64,000 bases of DNA from Streptomyces caniscabiei (GTDB taxonomy: Bacteria; Actinomycetota; Actinomycetes; Streptomycetales; Streptomycetaceae), in NCBI RefSeq assembly GCF_014930365.1, contig NZ_JABXWI010000009.1, positions 394,052-458,051 on the forward strand, read 5' to 3'. Made by a program: the position numbers and the translations under genes. A model generated the notes under the pieces. That model worked only from the letters and a program-made list of their open reading frames with translations. It ran no database searches and was not told where the DNA came from. Below, one piece after another: positions 50,155 through 56,827 of this stretch. Numbering within the stretch: position 1 is the stretch's first letter; every line of letters begins with the position of its first letter.

Positions 50155-50758
50155 ACTCCCGCACCTCTCGTACGAGTTGATCGGACTCGTCGGCGTGGAA
50201 GCGCACCAGTCGCACTTCCCTGCGACGGCCGAAGAAGGTCAAGTAGGCGACGGGCTCGGCCAGTTCCATGGTGACGTTGGTCTGCGACCCGACCTCCATG
50301 TTGAGCTCGCCGTCCCGTTTCTCGTGCGTCGTACGCAGCTCACGACGGACGGAGGAGATGGCGCTCAGGGGGACGCGCAGATCCACGGTGGCGAAGCGCC
50401 GCAGCCGCAGGGTGGTGCCGGTGAGGACGTGGGGGCGGGTCACGGAGGCGGCGTGGAGCCCGGCGACGATGAGGACCGTATAGAGGTCGAGGAAGAGGAA
50501 GACCGAGTGCACGAGCGGAAAATCGCGCAGCAGGACGGACACGGTCACGGTCTCGACGACACACACGAAACCGAACCCGAACATCATGGCGCCCTGCCCC
50601 CGCGCGTACCCGTACGCCCGCGCCCCCTCCTCCCTGACCCCGTGCGGCCACCGCGCCACCCAGCGCACCAGGCTGGCCAGCAGCACGAGTTCATGACGTA
50701 CGAGGGAGTGGGCGACGCGGTAGGCGCCACTTCCCTTCCTGGTCCCGATCGTCCTCAC
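50105..50758 (-). CDS. Two-helix membrane protein with PH-like cytoplasmic domain
   Basis: A 217-residue protein. Helices lie at about 58-77 (MMFGFGFVCVVETVTVSVLL) and 84-105 (SVFLFLDLYTVLIVAGLHAA). The C-terminal strand-rich domain (LTGTTLRLRRFATVDLRVPLSAISSVRREL...VAYLTFFGRRREVRLVRFHADESDQLV) looks like the bacterial PH-type domain of Streptomyces membrane proteins. Its start overlaps the MerR stop (ATGA), so the two are coupled and probably work together. Function unknown. Confidence 0.65.
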   Translation of the reverse strand: MRTIGTRKGSGAYRVAHSLVRHELVLLASLVRWVARWPHGVREEGARAYGYARGQGAMMFGFGFVCVVETVTVSVLLRDFPLVHSVFLFLDLYTVLIVAGLHAASVTRPHVLTGTTLRLRRFATVDLRVPLSAISSVRRELRTTHEKRDGELNMEVGSQTNVTMELAEPVAYLTFFGRRREVRLVRFHADESDQLVREVREFTPERSAPSPLPARPA

Positions 50759-51540
50759 GGGCGGTCCTCCCTCAGTATCCGGAGCGTGCGGCGGATGGCC
50801 TCCGCCTGGGCCGGGGCGAAGTCGGCGTAGAAGGCACGCAGGAAGCTGCCGGTGCCGCCGTCGCCCTTGCTGTTGTCGAGGTCGATGCCGGTGTCCTGCG
50901 GAACCATCTCCGGCGGGATGAGCCCGGCCAGTACGCGGGCGGCTTCCCCGACCCGGGGGTCGTCGGGCTCGGCGTCGGCGAGGGCGTCGAGCAGCGCGTA
51001 CGCCTCGTGCGCCCGCTCCACCGCGCCCGGAACCGACATCATGCTCTCCAGCCCCGCGAGCATCTCCGCCCGCACCTCGGGAGTCGCGGTGGCCTCCAGG
51101 AGGGCGAACACCTCACGGTCCTTGGTGGCCATCGGAGAGTGCGGTGCGGGCCCGAACTTGCCGAAGAGGGCGGCGAGTTCAGGTGAGACGGGCCCCTCGG
51201 CCGGCAACCGCCCGGCGCGCGCCTCCTCCATCAGGACACGCAACCGCCCCCGCCGCTCCCGGATCTCGTCCTCCTGCCGCGCCAGATCCTCGTCCAACTC
51301 GCCCAACACCTCGACGAGTTCACGCCCGGCGTCGTCCGCGAGCACGTCCCGCACCTCGGCCAGCCCGAGCCCCAGCTCCGTCAGCCGCCGGATCCGCGCG
51401 AGCACGACCATGTGCCGCAACGTGTAGTCCCGGTACCCGTTGGCCCGTCGCTCCGGCTCCGGCAACAGCCCGAGATGGTGGTAGTGCCGCACGGCACGCG
51501 GGGTGACCCCGACCGCCGCGGCGAGTTCTCCGATCCGCAT
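50755..51540 (-). CDS. MerR-family transcriptional regulator
   Basis: A 261-residue regulator. The N-terminal winged helix (MRIGELAAAVGVTPRAVRHYHHLGLLPEPERRANGYRDYTLRHMVVLARIRRLTELGLGLAEVRDVL) is classic MerR, followed by a dimerisation coiled coil (DEDLARQEDEIRERRGRLRVLMEEA) and a C-terminal effector domain of about 130 residues with no metal-binding cysteines. It probably senses an organic ligand. A palindrome typical of MerR promoters lies directly upstream. Co-transcribed with the membrane protein gene. Confidence 0.85.
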   Translation of the reverse strand: MRIGELAAAVGVTPRAVRHYHHLGLLPEPERRANGYRDYTLRHMVVLARIRRLTELGLGLAEVRDVLADDAGRELVEVLGELDEDLARQEDEIRERRGRLRVLMEEARAGRLPAEGPVSPELAALFGKFGPAPHSPMATKDREVFALLEATATPEVRAEMLAGLESMMSVPGAVERAHEAYALLDALADAEPDDPRVGEAARVLAGLIPPEMVPQDTGIDLDNSKGDGGTGSFLRAFYADFAPAQAEAIRRTLRILREDRP

Positions 51541-51556
51541 ACGCCCAGTAGAAACG

Positions 51557-51577
51557 TTGACGCTGCGGCAGGGTCAA
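51557..51577 (-). promoter_or_regulatory. MerR-type operator and promoter
   Basis: Ten-base arms TTGACGCTGC and GCAGGGTCAA, one mismatch, one-base centre. Read on the minus strand the TTGACC forms the -35; a TTCTACT stretch nearer the gene may be the -10, giving the long spacer that MerR proteins untwist. Confidence 0.6.
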
Positions 51578-51731
51578 GCGACGGGCCCGGTCGCCGTCAG
51601 TGGCCGGACCGGGAGATACGGACTGTGACCGGGATCATGTGCCACGATCGAGGGAACGGTTCCCGATCTCACGGCCAGGTGATCAGCCGATGTCCCAGTC
51701 TGGCGAGCGACCGAAGAAGGAGGGACGTGAC

Positions 51732-52310
51732 ATGACTGCCATGGCCCACGAGCCGCCCTCACAGGAAGACGTCCTGCTGGAGGGCTTTCTCGCCCTGGAC
51801 ACCCCGGAGGGATTCCGGGCGGAGCTGATCGAGGGGGAGATCGTTGTGACACCGCCGCCGGACGGGGAACACGAGAAGTACATCAGCCGGATCGTGAGGC
51901 AAGTGATCAAGCGATCCGGCACCGACATGGACTTCTCCGGGAACAAGGGGCTGATCCTGAGGAGCGGGGAGGCCTGCCCCAAGAACCACATGGTCCCGGA
52001 TGCCACTTTCGCGCCCTTGGAACTTGATCTCTTCGGGAGCGCCGGACCCTGGATGCCCTGCGACGGTGTCGCCATGGTGGTAGAGGTGACGCCCACCAAG
52101 CCCAAGGCCGACCGTGAGGCCAAGCGCCGCTGCTATGCCCGTAGCGGCATCCCTTTCTACCTGCTGGCTGATCGTGACGCGTCCCAGGTCACACTTTTCA
52201 GCAGCCCGGAGAAGAGCGACTACCGCGAACACTGCACCCGTGCATTCGGCAAACCGCTCTCCCTCCCCGAACCCTTCGCCTTCGACCTGGAGACCTCCGA
52301 CTTTCTCTGA
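51732..52310 (+). CDS. Uma2-family (DUF820) putative endonuclease
   Basis: A 192-residue protein of the Uma2/DUF820 family with a PD-(D/E)XK-like core: FRAELIEGEIVVTPPPDGEHEKYISRI, VPDATFAPLELD (catalytic Asp) and VAMVVEVTPTKPKADREAKRRCYARSGIPFYLLAD (ExT/K region). Streptomyces genomes carry many copies of unknown role. GGAGGG precedes the ATG at 51732. The motif is EVTP rather than ExK, as in many family members, so activity is uncertain. Confidence 0.8.
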   Translation: MTAMAHEPPSQEDVLLEGFLALDTPEGFRAELIEGEIVVTPPPDGEHEKYISRIVRQVIKRSGTDMDFSGNKGLILRSGEACPKNHMVPDATFAPLELDLFGSAGPWMPCDGVAMVVEVTPTKPKADREAKRRCYARSGIPFYLLADRDASQVTLFSSPEKSDYREHCTRAFGKPLSLPEPFAFDLETSDFL

Positions 52311-52378
52311 CCCGCCCCGTCCCCGCCGGGCGTAGCCTGAAGACCGACGGGGGCGCAGCGGAGCGGGGGGCGGCAGCG

Positions 52379-53203
52379 GTGAGCACACACGGCGAGACCC
52401 GCTGGACCCGCACCACCCTCGGCCGCCCCGACCACCCCCTGGACCTCCTCACGGCGCGCTTCGACCGACACCGCTACGCCCCGCACACACACGAGGAATT
52501 CAGCATCGGCATCTGCGTCCAGGGCGCCTCGTGCATCGACTACCGGGGCGGCGCCCTCACCGTGGGGGAGGGCTCGATCGTCGTCCTGGCCCCCGGCGAG
52601 GTCCACACCGGCGAGTCGGCCTTCGGCACCTACGCCTACCGCGCCCTCTACCCGGCCCCCGCCCTCCTCACCGACGGCATCCTCGGCGGCACCCCGCACT
52701 TCCGCGACCCCGTCGTCCACGACCCCGAACTCGCCGCCGCCCTGCGCACCGCCCACACCGACCTGAGCACCTGCCCCGACCCGCTGGAATCCGAGTCCCG
52801 CCTCCCATGGCTGCTCACGGCCCTGGCCCGCCGCCACTCGACCTCCCTCCTCACCCCCGACCGACTCCCCGGAGCCGACACGATCGCCCTCGCCGTACGC
52901 GACCGCCTGGCGGACGAACTCCTCTCCCCGCCGTCCCTCGCCGACCTGGCCACCGACCTGGGCCTCTCCCGCTACCAACTCCTGCGAGCCTTCCGTACGA
53001 CGATGGGCATGCCCCCGTACGCGTGGCTGGCCCAGTACCGGGTGAGCCGGGCCCGGGGCCTGCTGGAGGCGGGCGCCCGCCCGGCGGAAGCGGCGGTCCA
53101 GGTGGGCTTCGCGGACCAGGCGCACATGACGCGCTGGTTCAGAAAGGTGCTGGGAGTGACACCGGCGGCGTACCGCAACAGCGTTCAAGACCTACGCCGC
53201 TGA
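52379..53203 (+). CDS. AraC-family transcriptional regulator
   Basis: A 274-residue regulator with an N-terminal cupin (RYAPHTHEEFSIGICVQGASCIDYRGG...VVLAPGEVHTGES) and a C-terminal double helix-turn-helix (SLADLATDLGLSRYQLLRAFRTTMGMPPYAWLAQYRVSRARGLLEAGARPAEAAVQVGFADQAHMTRWFRKVLGVTPAAYR). The DMT exporter starts 19 bases downstream; such pairs often form a self-regulated efflux unit. GTG start at 52379; a TAGCCT element lies upstream. Confidence 0.85.
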   Translation: MSTHGETRWTRTTLGRPDHPLDLLTARFDRHRYAPHTHEEFSIGICVQGASCIDYRGGALTVGEGSIVVLAPGEVHTGESAFGTYAYRALYPAPALLTDGILGGTPHFRDPVVHDPELAAALRTAHTDLSTCPDPLESESRLPWLLTALARRHSTSLLTPDRLPGADTIALAVRDRLADELLSPPSLADLATDLGLSRYQLLRAFRTTMGMPPYAWLAQYRVSRARGLLEAGARPAEAAVQVGFADQAHMTRWFRKVLGVTPAAYRNSVQDLRR

Positions 53204-53222
53204 TCCACCGGACACTCTCCTC

Positions 53223-54164
53223 ATGACTGCACGCGGCTGGTTCCTCTTCTCCCTGATGGGAGTCCTCTGGGGCATCCCCTACCTGATGATCAAAGTGGCT
53301 GTGGACGAGGTCTCCCCGTCCACGGTCGTCTTCGTACGCTGTGCCCTGGGCGCGGCCCTGCTGCTCCCCTTCGCGATCCGCCAGGGGAACCTGATCCGCG
53401 TGGTCCGACAGCACTGGCGCCCGATGCTGGCGTTCGCCGTGATCGAGGTCATCGGTCCCTGGTGGACCCTGACCGACGCGGAACGCCACCTCTCCAGCTC
53501 CACGGCCGGCCTCCTGATCGCGGGCGTCCCGATCGTGAGCGTGCTCCTGGCCCGCTTCTTCGGGGACACGGAACACCTGGGAGCCCGCCGCATGACGGGC
53601 CTGGCCCTGGGCCTGGGAGGCGTGGCGGTCCTCACGGTCCCCCACCTCACCGGCGGAAACGTCCTCTCCCTCACGGAGGTCCTGATCACGGTGATCGGCT
53701 ACGCGACCGCACCCTTGATCATGGCCCGCCACCTGAAGCAGGTCCCGACGCTCCAGCTGATAGCCCCGGTACTGCTCCTGGCGGCCCTGGTCTACGCCCC
53801 TGCGGCGGCCCTGACCCGCCCCTCCACCCTCCCGTCGACCTCGGCCCTGGTGTCTCTCGCCGCCCTGGGCGTGATCTGCACGGCCCTGGCCTTCGTGGCG
53901 TTCCTGGAACTGATCCGAGAGGTGGGCCCGACCCGGGCGACGGTCTTCACGTACGTCAACCCGGCGGTGGCGGTGGCGGCGGGGTCCCTGTTCCTGGATG
54001 AACACCTCACTCCCGCGATCGCCGCCTCCTTCGCCCTGATCCTGGCGGGCTCGTTCTTGGCGACGGCATCGAAGGCACCGACGGGACCGACCCCTCGCTC
54101 CCGGCCGGTAGCATGGTCCACACGGCAGACGAGCCGGGCGGACGGCCGCGTGGAGTCCCCCTAG
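53223..54164 (+). CDS. EamA/DMT-family transporter
   Basis: A 313-residue transporter with about ten membrane helices in two EamA repeats (FSLMGVLWGIPYLMIKVAV; LISA-like second repeat ending VFTYVNPAVAVAAGSLFLDEHLTPAIAASFALILAGSFLA). Likely exports a small metabolite or amino acid. It follows the AraC-type regulator by 19 bases. The last 14 codons (SRPVAWSTRQTSRADGRVESP) run into the 5' end of the RNase P RNA gene, so the tail sequence is dictated by rnpB. Confidence 0.8.
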   Translation: MTARGWFLFSLMGVLWGIPYLMIKVAVDEVSPSTVVFVRCALGAALLLPFAIRQGNLIRVVRQHWRPMLAFAVIEVIGPWWTLTDAERHLSSSTAGLLIAGVPIVSVLLARFFGDTEHLGARRMTGLALGLGGVAVLTVPHLTGGNVLSLTEVLITVIGYATAPLIMARHLKQVPTLQLIAPVLLLAALVYAPAAALTRPSTLPSTSALVSLAALGVICTALAFVAFLELIREVGPTRATVFTYVNPAVAVAAGSLFLDEHLTPAIAASFALILAGSFLATASKAPTGPTPRSRPVAWSTRQTSRADGRVESP

Positions 54165-54537
54165 GGGGCTTCCCGAGGAACGTCCGGGCTCCACAGGGCA
54201 GGGTGATGGCTAACGGCCACCCGGGGTGACCCGCGGGACAGTGCCACAGAAAACAAACCGCCGGGGACCTTGGTCCTCGGTAAGGGTGAAACGGTGGTGT
54301 AAGAGACCACCAGTGCCCAGGGCGACCTGGGCAGCTAGGTAAACCCCACCCGGAGCAAGGTCAAGAGGGGCGCCGTAAAAAGCGCTCTGCGCGGACGTTC
54401 GAGGGCTGCCCGCCCGAGTCCGCGGGTAGACCGCACGAGGCCGGCGGCAACGCCGGCCCTAGATGGATGGCCGTCTCCCCGGCCGCCGCGAGGCAGCCGG
54501 GCGACAGAACCCGGCGTACAGCCCGACTCGTCTGCCG
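54123..54537 (+). ncRNA. rnpB: RNase P RNA (type A)
   Basis: CGGCAGACGAG (54123-54133) pairs with CTCGTCTGCCG (54527-54537) as helix P1. The conserved core is complete: GAGGAACGTCCGGGCTCCAC then AGGGCAGGGTGATGG, GGGTGAAACGGTGGTGTAAG then AGACCACCAG, GGTAAACCCCAC, and the 3' GTAGACCGCACGAGG and AGACAGAACCCGGCGTACAG-like segments. It is the catalytic RNA that trims tRNA 5' ends. The first 42 bases overlap the transporter gene. Confidence 0.95.
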
Positions 54538-54560
54538 CTGCCTGCGGCTTTGCCTGAGAA

Positions 54561-54588
54561 AGGGCCTCTGATCTGCGACGGAGGCCCT
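54561..54588 (+). terminator. Terminator of rnpB
   Basis: AGGGCCTC (54561-54568) pairs with GAGGCCCT (54581-54588) about 24 bases past P1, followed by CTCTGATCTTTC. Confidence 0.65.
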
Positions 54589-54626
54589 CTCTGATCTTTC
54601 AGGAGCTTGCCGCGTTAGGCGGCAAA

Positions 54627-54677
54627 AAGTCCCTCGGAAGTCCCTCAGGCAGAGCTGAAAGTCCCTGAAAAGTCCCT
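54627..54677. repeat. Four AAGTCCCT direct repeats with helical spacing
   Basis: AAGTCCCT occurs at 54627, 54638, 54659 and 54670. Spacings of 11, 21 and 11 bases put all copies on nearly the same DNA face. This is the boundary between rnpB and the accessory tract. The rest of the 54589-54779 gap shows nothing else clear. Confidence 0.7.
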
Positions 54678-54779
54678 GGAGCGGAGGGCCGCGCGAGGCC
54701 TCTGGGCTGGGGGTTCGCGACAGCTGCTGGAGCATGGCGCTGGAGCCGCGGGCATCGTGGCGGTCCTGGCCCGGCGGGG

Positions 54780-55964
54780 TTACGCGGCCTCGGCGTCGGC
54801 CGTCGTGTCGTCCCGCGCGGCCCATTCGGCGCGGGCTGCGGTGAGCCGAGGGTGCATGGCGCGAAGCTCTTCCAGCTGCCCGGCCACCGTTTCGATGAAC
54901 TCGGCCAGCTGGTCCGGACCCATCGGGCGGGTGTACATGTCGGCGGCTACTTCGACCAGTACGTGCGGGACTCGGTAGGCCGGGCTGACTGTCGAGTCCG
55001 GACTTACGGCGAGGTGTGCGCAGAGCACCTGCCAGGACTCGTACTCCTCGTAGGCCTCGGTGTATTCGGCAGAGGCCACAGCGCCGTACATCTGGTGGTG
55101 TACGTCGGCCGGGTGGGGCCTGCCCTTCATTTCAAAGGTGTGGTCCGTCGTGCACCAGGACGGGCAGGTGACGGTGTGCCGGGTGCCGTATCTGTCGTCG
55201 TACATCCAGGTGCGGTCAAGCGCTGCGGCCGTCTCGCCGGTCCGCCCGGATACCAGGCACGCGAGCTGCGTACGTGCGGCCCGGAGCTTCGCCAGGTGCG
55301 CGCTCATGTCGCTGATCAGTTCGTCGACCTCTCCGAGGTCGAGCGTCGGCCAGTCGCCGCCAGCCACGAAGTCCAGGCCGGGCGTTTCGTCGTCTACCTG
55401 GGACAATTGGAACGCCATGATGCCGTCCCTGCGCTGACAGGCGTAAGGGCGGTGAGCACCCATGGCGATTAGCGGGCCGTGGTGAAGGTGTTCGCGCGGG
55501 TCCTCGTGGTCCCTGGGGTTTCCATCGCAGAACGAGACGCCGGCGGGGCAGGCGGTCATCTGCGGAGTGCCCGATGGCTCGTGGCTGGCAGAGACCTCCA
55601 CCTTGTCCGCGAGGGTCTCGAGCTCGTCGGCGAACCTGCGAAGCTCCGTCGCCTTGACGCGGGCCTCGGCCGCAGTCGTGTCCGTGTCGGCCAGACCGAT
55701 GATCGGCTTCGAACCAGACAGATCCAGAAGGTGCGCATTCAGCAGCTCCCGGCCGTCATTGCCCTTGACGGTGTGCAGGGTTCCGAAGTGGTCGTAGTGG
55801 TTGCCGGTTTCTGTGCACCAGTCTGGGTGGACAGTGCACGGCTGCCGGTCACTGGGCTCGAGGCTTGCCTCGGTCGGGGGCATCGAGGGGGCGTCGGCAA
55901 GCTGGAGGGCCCGGGCGGGAAAGTCCTCGTCGCTCTCAGTAGCTGTTGTTGCGATGATGCTCAC
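54780..55964 (-). CDS. DUF6907-like cysteine/histidine-motif protein
   Basis: A 394-residue soluble protein. Three related Cys/His blocks occur: CTVHPDWCTETGNHYDHFGTLH, CPAGVSFCDGNPRDHEDPREHLHHG and CPSWCTTDHTFEMKGRPHPADVHH, each followed by helical segments about 90 residues long (for example EARVKATELRRFADELETLADKV). The C-x3-5-WC...H pattern fits the DUF6907 family frequent in Streptomyces accessory regions; metal binding is possible. GTG at 55964 has AAGGAG upstream; the longer frame to 56294 is unsupported. Function unknown. Confidence 0.65.
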   Translation of the reverse strand: MSIIATTATESDEDFPARALQLADAPSMPPTEASLEPSDRQPCTVHPDWCTETGNHYDHFGTLHTVKGNDGRELLNAHLLDLSGSKPIIGLADTDTTAAEARVKATELRRFADELETLADKVEVSASHEPSGTPQMTACPAGVSFCDGNPRDHEDPREHLHHGPLIAMGAHRPYACQRRDGIMAFQLSQVDDETPGLDFVAGGDWPTLDLGEVDELISDMSAHLAKLRAARTQLACLVSGRTGETAAALDRTWMYDDRYGTRHTVTCPSWCTTDHTFEMKGRPHPADVHHQMYGAVASAEYTEAYEEYESWQVLCAHLAVSPDSTVSPAYRVPHVLVEVAADMYTRPMGPDQLAEFIETVAGQLEELRAMHPRLTAARAEWAARDDTTADAEAA

Positions 55965-56437
55965 GCTTCTCTCCTTGTTGCAGAAAGGCTGGGGCAGAGA
56001 CGTTGGCCTGTGGGCGCGACTGTCGAATGCACGGCTGTTCTGCTGCTTCGGTCCTCGTGGTCGCCCAGCCTCGCCAAGGTCAGGCACCTGCCTCTCCGTT
56101 CGGGCGGCACTTGCCTCAGAACTGGCTGCTCGGCGGTAGACTGCGCGGCTTTTGCGGCGAAGCGGAGCACGGTGGGGCGCTGTGTAGACAACGTGATGTC
56201 GGCGAAGTAGTGGCGACGCTTCGGTTGAAGGGGGGCGAGCAGGCGCCCGTTCTCGCCGTGTGAAGTGACTGGTTCCAGCCTCATGCCGCAGCACGATGTT
56301 GTGTCCGCAGTGGCGTACGCGAGAGCATGTTCGATGATCGATGAGACGTTCGTCTTGTCGGGACAGTCGGTGCGGCGGCAGGGGCTGACGCTCTGTATCG
56401 GGTGGCTCTTGGCGTGTACGGGGGTTGGGAGAGCGGT
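55965..56437. other. Intergenic region between divergent accessory genes
   Basis: About 470 bases with no credible gene. It must hold promoters for the DUF6907-like gene and the toxin operon. GC and codon pattern are less regular than in core genes. GGGAGAG at the right edge is the ribosome binding site for 56438. Confidence 0.4.
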
Positions 56438-56827
56438 GTGACGGGGTGGGACATAGACCCGGTCGGGGTGCGCGGTGTTCTGGAGACGTCGGGTACGCAT
56501 GGGAAGAACCTGTCGGAGGCGGGTTCGGCGATGCAGGGCAACCTGGAGGAGGCCGCCTCGGTGGCGGGGATGATCACCAGTCAGTACGGGCCCTACACCA
56601 GCACCGTTGGCGTGGTGGGCGCGGCGCTGGGGGAGTTTCTGCAGCAGTGGAGCCGTGACCTGCTCTATATCGCCGAGCGGGCGTCCAAGTCGCTGAGCGG
56701 GGCTGCGGAGGCCACCGGGCACTACGTCGAGGGCGACCTGACTCTGGCGGCCAACGCACAGCGTGAAGCGGCCAAGGAACCGAAGGTCGAGCTGCCTGGG
56801 GTCGATTCGCCGGCCAAGGGTCAGTGA
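56438..56827 (+). CDS. WXG100-like small protein (DUF6507-like)
   Basis: A 129-residue helical protein opening VTGWDIDPVGVRGVLETSGTHGKNL, with a W-x-I/G start and two long amphipathic helices, as in ESX/WXG-type secreted partners and DUF6507 proteins. No signal peptide. The stop overlaps the toxin gene start. It probably acts as a helper for export or folding of the toxin encoded next, but the secretion machine is not in this window. Confidence 0.65.
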   Translation: MTGWDIDPVGVRGVLETSGTHGKNLSEAGSAMQGNLEEAASVAGMITSQYGPYTSTVGVVGAALGEFLQQWSRDLLYIAERASKSLSGAAEATGHYVEGDLTLAANAQREAAKEPKVELPGVDSPAKGQ

